Assembly (NCBI GenBank): GCA_910587035.1
Contig: CAJUMQ010000005.1
Span: 1-64,000 of the forward strand
Direction of reading: 5' to 3'
DNA from: an uncultured Desulfovibrio sp.
GTDB lineage: Bacteria; Desulfobacterota; Desulfovibrionia; Desulfovibrionales; Desulfovibrionaceae
DNA: 64,000 nucleotides
Position numbers and translations under genes: made by a program. Each line of letters starts with the position of its first letter. The first letter of the stretch is position 1. Shown piece after piece: positions 34,335-42,357 of the stretch. The notes beneath the pieces are model-generated. The model was given only the letters and a program-made list of their open reading frames with translations. It was not told the origin of the DNA and did no database searches.

Positions 34335-35840
34335 TTATGCGCCATGGCGCTCCCGCATTTTTCTTTCCATGCGATCCATAAGCATGGGGGAAAGCAGGCC
34401 AAATATGCACAGGGCTATGAGCGTCCAGCAGATGGGTGTGGAGAAGAGAATGGAGGGATCGCCATCACTGAGCATGAGGGAGCGACGCAGACCCCTTTCC
34501 CCGATGGGGCCCAGGATAAGGCCGAGCACAATGGCTGTGGCGTTCATGTCAAATTTCCGCACAAGATAGCCTATGCCGCCGAAGATCATCATTATGGCCA
34601 CTTCCACAATGTTGTTGTGAATGGCATATGAGCCCACGACACATAACAGGAAGATGGCCGGGATGAGTATCGCATCCGACAGGCGTGAAATCTGGGCAAA
34701 AACCTTGCAGCCAAGCAGGCCAATGCCAAGCATGAAAAATTGCACCAGCACAAATCCCGCAAAAAATGTATAAGTCATGCCGGCATAGGTGGTGAAGAGT
34801 TCCGGACCAGGCTGCAGACCATGGATTATCAGGCCGCCCATGAGTACCGCGGTAACAGATTCGCCAGGGATGCCAAGGGTGAGCATGGGAATCAGGGAGC
34901 CGCCGGTGACAGCGTTGTTGGCCGCCTCGGAGCCGGCCACACCCTCAATGGAGCCTTTGCCGAACTCATCCTTGTGCTTTGAAAAGCGGCGCGCCTCGTT
35001 GTAGCCAATGAAACAGGCTATGGATGCTCCGGCGCCTGGCAGGATGCCAACTATATTGCCAATAATCCAGGAGCGGATGATGGTGGGGGAGATCCGCTTT
35101 ATATCCTTGAAGGACAGCGCGAATTTGCTTTTGAATTTTGTGGCTTTGGGTCTGGCCTTTATTTTCTTTTCCGCCAGAATGAGGATTTGCGACATGGAGA
35201 AGAGACCGATGAGGGCGCATGTCACGTCCACGCCATTATAAAGGGTACTCTGGCCAAACATGAACCTGGGCACGCCCTCCATGGGATCCATGCCCACGGT
35301 GGAGATGAGGAGGCCAATGACGCCGCTCATGAGGCCTTTGAGCATGGATTTTGAGGAGACACCGGCGATTATTGTCAGGCCAAAAAGGGAGAGCCAGAAA
35401 TATTCCGGACTTTTAAATTTCATGGCCAGCTGCGCCAGTGGCGGTGAAAAGAAATAAAGGGATATGCAGCTGAGCAGGCCGCCGCAGAAGGAAGCGAAGC
35501 ATGCCACAGTGAGCGCCCGCGCGGCATCTCCGCGCAGGGTAAGCTCGTAGCCTTCTATGGCGGTGGCAGCGGATGCGGGGGTGCCTGGCGTATGGATGAG
35601 TATGGCGCTGATGGATCCCCCAAAAATTGCGCCACAATAGATGCCACCAAGAATAATAAGGCCGGTAGCCGGATCCATGCCAAATGTAACCGGCAGGAGC
35701 AGGGCCACACCCATGGCCGCCGAGAGTCCGGGCAAGCAGCCAATGGTAACGCCAACAGCTGTAGCCACAGCCATCATGAGCAGGTTTAATGGGGATAGTG
35801 CCTGGAGGAAGCCTGTGCCCATCAGTGACAATGTGTCCAT
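34335..35840 (-). CDS. tctA: TctA-family tripartite tricarboxylate transporter large permease
   Basis: A 501-residue membrane protein with family motifs: GCLPGLSAAMGVALLLPVTFG, GGIYCGAIFGGSISAILIH, TPGTPASAATAIEGY and the repeat GILPGAGASIACFIGYNEAR with GIPGESVTAVLMGGLI. It is the large, 12-helix subunit of TTT systems that import citrate or other carboxylates with a periplasmic TctC protein. Neither tctB nor tctC is present on either side, so it is an orphan here. The start is placed at ATG 35840 with GAGG six bases ahead. Confidence 0.93.
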   Translation of the reverse strand: MDTLSLMGTGFLQALSPLNLLMMAVATAVGVTIGCLPGLSAAMGVALLLPVTFGMDPATGLIILGGIYCGAIFGGSISAILIHTPGTPASAATAIEGYELTLRGDAARALTVACFASFCGGLLSCISLYFFSPPLAQLAMKFKSPEYFWLSLFGLTIIAGVSSKSMLKGLMSGVIGLLISTVGMDPMEGVPRFMFGQSTLYNGVDVTCALIGLFSMSQILILAEKKIKARPKATKFKSKFALSFKDIKRISPTIIRSWIIGNIVGILPGAGASIACFIGYNEARRFSKHKDEFGKGSIEGVAGSEAANNAVTGGSLIPMLTLGIPGESVTAVLMGGLIIHGLQPGPELFTTYAGMTYTFFAGFVLVQFFMLGIGLLGCKVFAQISRLSDAILIPAIFLLCVVGSYAIHNNIVEVAIMMIFGGIGYLVRKFDMNATAIVLGLILGPIGERGLRRSLMLSDGDPSILFSTPICWTLIALCIFGLLSPMLMDRMERKMRERHGA

Positions 35841-35846
35841 TATCAA

Positions 35847-36153
35847 CCTCTAATGGCGGCAGCAGACCGCCATGCAAAAGTGAAAGGGGCCATGCGCCCT
35901 GAAAATCGCCAGAGATCCGGCCAATATCGCGTCAAGCGGCATGGGTCGCAATCACGTAGAAGAGATTGCGCGCCGCAAGAGCAGCATCAGTAATATGCGC
36001 AAGGCAAGAATAGCATGGAAGGGAGGGGCCTGTGAAGGGACCACAAGGTGGCTAAGGTAATGAAGCTGTCGCGCTTGAAAAAATGTTGCGGATATGGGTA
36101 AGGCTGGAGTTTCTAGCCGGGTGGCGGTGTTAAAACTCCAGCCTGGAATGGGC
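35847..36153. other. Gene-free stretch between roo and tctA
   Basis: There is no convincing reading frame in these 307 bases. Near the roo stop lies a perfect 12-bp inverted repeat (AGGCTGGAGTTT at 36101-36112, AAACTCCAGCCT at 36133-36144) with a 20-base loop and no T run. It may end or stabilise the roo message. The rest is presumably the tctA promoter region; no clear -35/-10 was found. Confidence 0.5.
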
Positions 36154-37362
36154 TTATGCCTGCTGGCATTTCTTTTTCAATGTTTCGGCCACTGTCTTGC
36201 CCAGGGCATGGCAGGCCTTGAAAACATCCTTGGTGGGACGCCAGAGGCATTTTACTGGATCTGCAGGCATTTCCATCTGCATGGCCGCCAGCTGCTGCTG
36301 CAAGTATTTGGGGGATTCGCCAGACCAGCCGCAGGAGCCAAAAGCGCCGCCTATGCGGTTGAGCGGTTTCAGGCCGTGCATATAGCAAAGCTGGGCAGCC
36401 ACCAGCGGCATTATGCCATTATTATGGGTTGGCGAGCCCGCCAGAACAGCGCCGCAATCCGCCAGCTGGGTCATGATCGCGCTGTGATGATTTTTCTTAA
36501 CGGACATGATGCGCGTCTGCACGCCGTTTTCCTCAAGTCCGCTGCATACGGCATAAGCCATCTGTTCTGTGGATTGCCACATTGTATCATAAAAGATGAG
36601 GGCATTGGGCTTGGGTTTCTGCTCCGCCATCTCGCGGTACATATCGATGATGAAGCGCACGGCCTTTTCGCCCCTGTGGATGAGGCCATGGTCTGGCGCG
36701 ATCATGTCTATGTCCAGCCCTTCCACCACAGGCAGGGCTTTCAGCACAATGGGGGAGTAGGGTAGCACTATGTTGTAATAGTATTCCTTGATGCGATGCA
36801 CAAATTCGCCCATGTCATCAAAAGTATCGGTAAAACGGGCGGAACTGGCGATATTCTGGCCAAAAATGTCATTGCTCAGCAACAGTTTGGCCTGAGGCAC
36901 ATAGGAAACCATGCTGTCTGGCCAGTGCAGCATTCTGGTTTCCTGAAAAATGACTTTATAGCTGCCAAGATCGAGGGTGTCGCCGCTTTTCACAGCCTGG
37001 ATGGGCCAGCCGCGGTCGGCATAATAGCCCTGCATGGATTTGAGGCCGAGCTGGGAGACAAAGATTTTTTCCGGCTTGACGCGCTCGACAATCTCTGCCA
37101 GCACACCCTGGTGATCCAGCTCCATATGGTTGCAGATTATGTAGTCAACCTTCTCTGGCGGCATGATCTTGGCAAGGCGGCAGAGAAGGGTGCCTGCATT
37201 GCCCGGGGAAACCGTATCCACAAGCGCCGTCTTGTCATCCTTGATCAAAAAAGCATTGGATGTGGTGCCATCGGGGCAGCGGGAATAGCCGTGGAAATCC
37301 CTGTGGTCAAAGTCCACAACACCTACCCAGTAAATGTTCTTTTTTATCTCAACAGGCTGCAT
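36154..37362 (-). CDS. roo: Rubredoxin:oxygen oxidoreductase (flavodiiron protein)
   Basis: A 402-residue flavodiiron protein. The metallo-beta-lactamase-like domain carries the diiron ligands His79, Glu81, Asp83, His84 (HMELDHQG), the His in LHWPDS, Asp in SNDIFG and His in PDHGLIH, as in Desulfovibrio ROO. The C-terminal flavodoxin domain (~255-400) binds FMN (DTMWQSTEQMAYAV, GSPTHNNGIMP, GSCGWSGESP). It reduces O2 to water, and may reduce NO, with electrons from rubredoxin, which is encoded just upstream on the same strand. Confidence 0.98.
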   Translation of the reverse strand: MQPVEIKKNIYWVGVVDFDHRDFHGYSRCPDGTTSNAFLIKDDKTALVDTVSPGNAGTLLCRLAKIMPPEKVDYIICNHMELDHQGVLAEIVERVKPEKIFVSQLGLKSMQGYYADRGWPIQAVKSGDTLDLGSYKVIFQETRMLHWPDSMVSYVPQAKLLLSNDIFGQNIASSARFTDTFDDMGEFVHRIKEYYYNIVLPYSPIVLKALPVVEGLDIDMIAPDHGLIHRGEKAVRFIIDMYREMAEQKPKPNALIFYDTMWQSTEQMAYAVCSGLEENGVQTRIMSVKKNHHSAIMTQLADCGAVLAGSPTHNNGIMPLVAAQLCYMHGLKPLNRIGGAFGSCGWSGESPKYLQQQLAAMQMEMPADPVKCLWRPTKDVFKACHALGKTVAETLKKKCQQA

Positions 37363-37436
37363 ATTTTAACCCCGTGCTGCTGTTTTTGTGAAATAACCGG
37401 CCCCGCGGGGAAAATCCCCACGGGGCCAACAGTTTG

Positions 37437-37541
37437 CTATATATGCGCGAGGAGCATCATGGTTTGCGTAAAATGCCATTTGACACAGCAATGACCGCAA
37501 ATACCATTGTCGCACTCAACCATTGAATTGGCTGCTGGCAC
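37437..37541 (-). CDS. Possible Cys-rich micropeptide between rubredoxin and roo
   Basis: A short frame reads from GTG 37541 (or ATG 37523) to TAG at 37437, giving 34 or 28 residues with MVECDNGICGHCCVKWHF at its core. Four Cys and two His within 15 residues suggest metal binding, and the frame lies inside the dfx-rub-roo operon on the coding strand. Against it: the start is weak (GAGG only two bases ahead of the GTG), and the frame stays open into rubredoxin. I do not recognise a family. It could be a real iron-sulfur or zinc micropeptide or chance. Confidence 0.3.
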   Translation of the reverse strand: MPAANSMVECDNGICGHCCVKWHFTQTMMLLAHI

Positions 37542-37569
37542 AACCTCGCAGGCACGTTTTATGAAAAGA

Positions 37570-37710
37570 CTAGATCTTGTTGAACTGATCCTTGCCTACG
37601 CCGCAAACGGGGCAGGTCCAGTCATCGGGCAGATCTTCAAAGGCCACATTGTCATGTTCCTTGGGCTCATATTCATAACCGCAAACACTGCATACATAAT
37701 TGGCTGCCAT
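37570..37710 (-). CDS. rub: Rubredoxin
   Basis: A 46-residue protein with the two rubredoxin knuckles: CSVCGYEY (Cys7, Cys10) and CPVCGVGKDQF (Cys33, Cys36), with the conserved FEDLPDDW before the second pair. One Fe(Cys)4 centre carries electrons to Roo in the cytoplasm. It is slightly shorter than the usual 52-54 residues. AAGGAGC lies seven bases ahead of the ATG. It is between dfx and roo, the standard Desulfovibrio order. Confidence 0.97.
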   Translation of the reverse strand: MAANYVCSVCGYEYEPKEHDNVAFEDLPDDWTCPVCGVGKDQFNKI

Positions 37711-37842
37711 TTTAAGCTCCTTTGAATTTTATCATATAAGGTTTTTTGAAATTGGCCTGGGAAATAATAGCTGCCCGGGACCAATTTCGGTCAAGGCCAT
37801 GAGCTGCTTCAGGCGCATAGGCCTTAAATACCCTGCGGAATG

Positions 37843-38226
37843 TTATTTTTCGGCTTTCCACAGGCCGTGCAGATTGCAATAGGCGCGCGCAATGGCCTTG
37901 TTGCCGGTGATGCCTTCAAAGAAGGCCTCGGGCTCGTCATCGGGCGAGAGGTATCTCTTGAAACTGGCGCCATCCACCAAAAGCTCGATCCATTCAATGT
38001 GATGCTTTTCTTCCATGGGATGTCTGGCGCTGCCCACTTTCACATGGTAGCCGCTTTTCCAGTTTTCAATTACCGGAACATGCTTTTCCAGAGCGCCATC
38101 TGTAGCGCCTTCGACCATGAGCTTCATGGGTTGCCCACAGCAGACCAGCTCGCCGTCGCCTGCATGGACCACTTCCACCATATTGCCACAGACTTCGCAT
38201 TTATAAACCTGTAAAAGTTTTGTCAT
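37843..38226 (-). CDS. dfx: Desulfoferrodoxin (superoxide reductase)
   Basis: A 127-residue two-iron superoxide reductase. The N-terminal desulforedoxin-like domain has Cys10, Cys13, Cys29 and Cys30 (YKCEVCGN, VCCGQPM). The catalytic domain has the His ligands in EKHVPVIEN, GYHVKVGSARHPM and EKHHIEWI, and the Cys/His of YCNLHG. It reduces superoxide to peroxide without making O2. The start at 38226 has GAGG six bases ahead; an ATG four codons earlier is less likely. It is the first gene of dfx-rub-roo. Confidence 0.97.
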   Translation of the reverse strand: MTKLLQVYKCEVCGNMVEVVHAGDGELVCCGQPMKLMVEGATDGALEKHVPVIENWKSGYHVKVGSARHPMEEKHHIEWIELLVDGASFKRYLSPDDEPEAFFEGITGNKAIARAYCNLHGLWKAEK

Positions 38227-38337
38227 ATAATGCCTCATATATTTTAATATCGGTTGGGCGGTTTTAGCCCAGCTGCTGGGATATGCCCGTGCAGCAAAAC
38301 AATTTTGTCGTATCCTCTCGCCATTGTAAAGTTTTTT

Positions 38338-39258
38338 TCAGGATGGAGAATCATTTTGAGGCAGCTTTTTGGGGCGGATTCCAATCACATTGGGCAAAAG
38401 AGCCTTGAAATTGCCAGTCACAAGCAGGGATGGAGCATGCGAGCCGGAAAATTCACGCCGAAGGTGGCTGGCATGGATGAGCATGCCTGCCTGCCCCCCC
38501 CCTTCCACATACATCACGGTGCGCACGTCCAGCGGCAGGTGCAAAAGCTGCTGCGCAAAGTTGTAGGCCTCCACAGGCTTGCGTGAATGCAAAAAAAGTA
38601 TTCGGCCAGAGCCATCCTGGGCAATGGCTGAAATCGAATACAATGGGCCGCCAGGGCTCCAGAGGATTCTTCGCTGGTTATTGATCATGCGATAGTTCTG
38701 CACCACCAGATCATAATTTTCAATCAGGCTTTTCCAGTCTGGCTGATCCCTGTCTATGATCATGGCCCCAGGGAGCCCTGGCTTGCGCGGGCCGGCAAGA
38801 AAAAAAGATCCAAATCTCTGCATTATGCGGGGGTTATTGATATGGGAGCCAGAGCGCATGTAGCCTGTGCTGGTGCGATTGTCCGGCAGATACATGCTGG
38901 CATTGATGGCTGCAAGAAGATTCTTTTCCTTCGCCCACTGATCCAGACTGCGTGGAGCCTTGCCATCCTCACTGCTGGCGCACAGGGTAAAATCAAACCT
39001 CTCCGGATCAATTCGCAGAACAGTGAGCTTGGAATCGCTGTCATTTAGTCGAAATTCGCAGAAATCGAGACCTGGCTCAAGATTGAGCCATTGCGCCCTG
39101 CCACTGGCATCGACCCCCTGTTTGGGCTCCTCGGCGCCTTGCTGCGCGGAATTTTCCAAAACGGAATTTGCCAATGCCGAAGTCGCAGCCAATAGCAGCA
39201 GAGGCAGCAGGAATCTCGCGAGGCAAAGGCGCAGGATGGCAGCCATCCCCGCAGTCAT
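38338..39258 (-). CDS. Secreted phosphodiester glycosidase (NAGPA-like) domain protein
   Basis: The signal peptide is MTAGMAAILRLCLARFLLPL...SALA. A PF09992 domain follows: LLAAINASMYLPDNRTSTGYM, GSHINNPRI, FFLAGP, VVQNYRMINNQRRILW, SISAIAQDGSGRILFLHSRKP and the terminal MYVEGGGQAGMLIH. The family includes the mammalian uncovering enzyme that removes GlcNAc from phosphodiesters; bacterial members probably act on exported glycans. Three Met codons (39297, 39258, 39246) could be the start. It is divergent from metF. Confidence 0.82.
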   Translation of the reverse strand: MTAGMAAILRLCLARFLLPLLLLAATSALANSVLENSAQQGAEEPKQGVDASGRAQWLNLEPGLDFCEFRLNDSDSKLTVLRIDPERFDFTLCASSEDGKAPRSLDQWAKEKNLLAAINASMYLPDNRTSTGYMRSGSHINNPRIMQRFGSFFLAGPRKPGLPGAMIIDRDQPDWKSLIENYDLVVQNYRMINNQRRILWSPGGPLYSISAIAQDGSGRILFLHSRKPVEAYNFAQQLLHLPLDVRTVMYVEGGGQAGMLIHASHLRREFSGSHAPSLLVTGNFKALLPNVIGIRPKKLPQNDSPS

Positions 39259-39436
39259 GTTGTTGCGGGTTCCGCAAGGGTCATGGGTTGTTGGCATATT
39301 CCATCTGGTAATCTCAGATTGATTTCATTCCCCGTTCCATAAATCTCAATAAATTTTGTTGTTGCATTTGGCAAGCAGATTATATAAGTGTATCTAGATA
39401 TAGTGATATATAACAAGGGATATGCGGAGTGCGAGC

Positions 39437-40315
39437 ATGAATATTGGCAGGATGATTGCTGAGCGGGACAGGCCTTTTTTTTCACTGGAATTTTTTCCGC
39501 CATCGGATCCGGATGCGCTGTCTTGCTTTTTTGAATGCGCGGATGTTCTTGGCGCTTTTAAACCTCTATTTGTATCTGTAACCTATGGAGCCGGCGGCTC
39601 AAAAAGCAAAATGACCCTTGAGATCACAGGGGAGCTTGCGCGCAGAAATCTTGTGGCCATGGCGCATCTCACCTGCGTGGGCGCGTCTCCGGAAAATCTG
39701 GATACATACCTCGATGAGCTTACTGCTGCTGGTGTAAACAATGTGCTTGCACTGCGTGGAGACCCCCCACGTGACTGTGAATGGGATTGGGAAAAGGGAC
39801 ATTTTCGCCATGCCGCCGATCTTGTGGATTTTATCAGGAAAACACATCCGGACATGGGCATAGGTGTGGCGGCCTATCCATCCCCACACCCGGAATCACC
39901 GACATTTGAACTGGATCGGCTGCATACAGCCAACAAAATGGCCATCGGCGCAGATTTTGCCATCACCCAGCTTTTTTTTGATGTGCGTGAGTATTTCTCC
40001 CTGGTAAATTCCCTCAAAGCCAGAGATATTGATACCCCGGTAATTCCCGGCATTTTGCCAATCCAGGGATTTAATGCCCTTAAAAGAGTGCTGGCCCTGT
40101 GCGGCGTCAATATACCTGCCAAATTTTATCTGGGCCTGGAAGAGGCCAACGCCAAAGGCGGTGTGGAGGCTGTGCGCGAGGCCGGCATTGAGTTCGCATT
40201 GCGCCAGATAAGACAATTGCTGGATTTTGGCGCTCCGGGCATCCATCTCTATACCCTGAACAAAAGCGAGCTCTGTAAACGTATAATTGAGGAATCCGGA
40301 TTTGCCGCAAGTTGA
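39437..40315 (+). CDS. metF: 5,10-methylenetetrahydrofolate reductase
   Basis: A TIM-barrel flavoprotein of about 292 residues: FFSLEFFPPSDPDAL at the N-terminus, VSVTYGAGGS, THLTC-like AHLTCVGAS, NNVLALRGDPP, GVAAYPSPHPES, DFAITQLFFD and VIPGILPI. It makes 5-methyl-THF for methionine synthesis and one-carbon metabolism. Start: ATG 39437 has GGAG seven bases ahead; ATG 39422 is an alternative. An upstream TTGGCA and TATCTA, 17 bases apart (39368-39396), may be its promoter. Confidence 0.95.
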   Translation: MNIGRMIAERDRPFFSLEFFPPSDPDALSCFFECADVLGAFKPLFVSVTYGAGGSKSKMTLEITGELARRNLVAMAHLTCVGASPENLDTYLDELTAAGVNNVLALRGDPPRDCEWDWEKGHFRHAADLVDFIRKTHPDMGIGVAAYPSPHPESPTFELDRLHTANKMAIGADFAITQLFFDVREYFSLVNSLKARDIDTPVIPGILPIQGFNALKRVLALCGVNIPAKFYLGLEEANAKGGVEAVREAGIEFALRQIRQLLDFGAPGIHLYTLNKSELCKRIIEESGFAAS

Positions 40316-40367
40316 GGGAACAGACCCGGGCTGCTTTGTTTTACACCAGTGACAAGGGTGGTTGGCA

Positions 40368-40727
40368 ATGCATGAGATGGCTGTGGCGCAAAGCCTCATG
40401 GCTGTGGCCCTTCAGGAGGCGGCCCGGCAGAATTGCGGGCGTATTCTGGCTTTGCGGGTGGATTATGGCGCCATAGCCGGCATAATGCCGGAGGCTCTTG
40501 AATTTTGTTTTCAGAGTCTTGTGGCAGGAACTCCCCATGAGGGGGCGGTGTTGGAGTTGCGACGCCTCCCCCTAAAACTGAGATGCGCCATGTGCAATGC
40601 GAGATTTGGCGGAGAGGAACAGGATGCCCTGTGGCAGCCCTGCCCGCAATGTGGCGAGGAAGTTGGCCATATTGTGGAGCAGGGCCGCGAGCTGCTGCTG
40701 GCACGCCTTGAGGCAGCGCCACTATGA
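40368..40727 (+). CDS. hypA: Hydrogenase nickel incorporation protein HypA
   Basis: A 119-residue metallochaperone starting MHEMAVAQSL, with the N-terminal nickel ligand His2. The zinc site is Cys73, Cys76, Cys92 and Cys95 (CAMC, CPQC). It delivers Ni to [NiFe]-hydrogenase with HypB, which is not in the window. AAGGGTGG precedes the ATG. Its stop overlaps the stop of the convergent ilvA gene by six bases. It follows metF by 52 bases and may be cotranscribed. Confidence 0.93.
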   Translation: MHEMAVAQSLMAVALQEAARQNCGRILALRVDYGAIAGIMPEALEFCFQSLVAGTPHEGAVLELRRLPLKLRCAMCNARFGGEEQDALWQPCPQCGEEVGHIVEQGRELLLARLEAAPL

Positions 40728-42266
40728 TTGTTTGCCATGCCAGCCCAGAAACAGATTATAGGCCGGATTGCCGGTTTCATCCGCATGAGCATACCCCATT
40801 GCCTCCACACGGCGCAGAAAATCCTCAAAGTCGTTTCTCTTGGTTTCCGGCACATCAAAACCCATGAGAACGCGGCCATAATCGGCGCCATGATACCGGT
40901 ACTGGAATAGGGTTATGCTGAATTCCACCCGCATTGCGTCCATAAAGTTAAGCAGGGCGCCTGGCCGCTCCGGAAAATGGAAGCGCAGCAGCCGCTCATT
41001 GGCCACAGTTGGCGAGTTGCCGCCCACCAGATGCCTGAGATGCAATTTTGCAAGCTCATTATCGCTGAGATCGATTACATCCAGCCCCTGATCCCGCAGT
41101 TCTGCCAGCAGCTCCGCCACATCCTGGCGCCCGCTGATTTTTATACCGGCAAGCACGCGCGCCTTTTCCGGATCTGAAAAGCGTGTGCAAAGCTCGGTGA
41201 TATTGCGGTTGCCGATTATTGCGCACAATTTGCGGAAGCTGCCGACCTTTTCTGGAATGGTTATGGCGAGCAGCGCCTCGCGCTCGGCGCCTATTTCGGA
41301 ACGATCCACCACATGTGCCAGGCGGTCAAAATTCATGTTGGCGCCGCTAATGATGGCTGCGAGAGATTTATCGCGTATCTGGTTGCGCCCCACCCATGCG
41401 CGCAGGCCTGCAAGGGACAAAGCTCCTGCCGGTTCGGCCACAACGCGTGTGGCTTCAAAAATGTCCTTTACAGCCCCGCATATGGCATCTGTGTCGACGG
41501 TGACAATTTCATCCAGAAGATCACGACAGATGGCGAAGGTCTCCTCCCCAACCTGCTTGACGGCCACGCCATCCGCGAACAGGCCCACTTCATCCAGTGC
41601 CACGGGATAGCCCGCGGCTATGGACCTGCGCATGGCATCGGAATCCACAGGTTCAACGCCAATGACACGAATTTCAGGGCGCAAATTCTTGATATAGGCT
41701 GCCACGCCCGCTGCCAGACCGCCACCGCCAATGGGCACAAATACAGCCTCCAGCGGACCGGGATGCTGCCGCAGAATTTCCATGCCTATGGTGCCCTGGC
41801 CAGCAATGACATCCGGATCTTCAAAGGGCGGGATGAAAATCGCGCCTGTCTGCCGGATCAGATCCAGGGCATGTTCAAAGGAATCCGTAAATGATTCGCC
41901 AAAAAGCACAACCTGGCCGCCAAGACGGCGCACCGCACCAATTTTAATGGCCGGAGTGGTCACAGGCATGACAATTGTGGCCTCACAGCCAAGCTTTTTG
42001 GCAGAGAGCGCCACGCCCTGGGCATGATTGCCTGCAGAAGCCGCGATTACCCCACGCGCCAGCTCATCGCGGCCCAGTCTGGCCATCTTGTTATATGCTC
42101 CCCGCAGTTTGAAGGAAAAGACAGGCTGCAAGTCCTCCCTTTTCAGATAGACTCGATTGCCCAGCAGACGGGAAAGGGTAGTCGCTTCTTCCAATGGTGT
42201 CTCCACCGCCACGTCATAGACACGGCTCAGAAGAATACGCTGGAGATAATGGCTGTGATCATGCAT
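40722..42266 (-). CDS. ilvA: Threonine ammonia-lyase, biosynthetic
   Basis: A 514-residue PLP enzyme: Lys53 in FSFKLRGAYNK forms the Schiff base, followed by SAGNHAQGVALSA and the glycine loop VPIGGGGLAAGVAAY. Two C-terminal ACT-like regulatory domains (~325-510) make it the biosynthetic, isoleucine-inhibited type. It deaminates threonine to 2-oxobutanoate. ATG 42266 has AAGGTG eight bases ahead. The 3' end overlaps the convergent hypA stop. Confidence 0.96.
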   Translation of the reverse strand: MHDHSHYLQRILLSRVYDVAVETPLEEATTLSRLLGNRVYLKREDLQPVFSFKLRGAYNKMARLGRDELARGVIAASAGNHAQGVALSAKKLGCEATIVMPVTTPAIKIGAVRRLGGQVVLFGESFTDSFEHALDLIRQTGAIFIPPFEDPDVIAGQGTIGMEILRQHPGPLEAVFVPIGGGGLAAGVAAYIKNLRPEIRVIGVEPVDSDAMRRSIAAGYPVALDEVGLFADGVAVKQVGEETFAICRDLLDEIVTVDTDAICGAVKDIFEATRVVAEPAGALSLAGLRAWVGRNQIRDKSLAAIISGANMNFDRLAHVVDRSEIGAEREALLAITIPEKVGSFRKLCAIIGNRNITELCTRFSDPEKARVLAGIKISGRQDVAELLAELRDQGLDVIDLSDNELAKLHLRHLVGGNSPTVANERLLRFHFPERPGALLNFMDAMRVEFSITLFQYRYHGADYGRVLMGFDVPETKRNDFEDFLRRVEAMGYAHADETGNPAYNLFLGWHGKQS

Positions 42267-42357
42267 TAAAAACACCTTTATTTATATTGAACAGATATAA
42301 AAACGGACATTGGCCATGGGTGTACGGGAGTAATTGCAACAATGCGGCCACTGTCGC

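Noticed and set aside
36101..36144. Rho-independent terminator of roo
   Set aside because: The 12-bp arms are perfect, but the loop is 20 bases and no T run follows on the minus strand; kept only as an unexplained inverted repeat.
37507..37725. Plus-strand small membrane protein opposite rubredoxin
   Set aside because: It is the antisense shadow of the rubredoxin gene, whose two Cys pairs are unmistakable on the minus strand.
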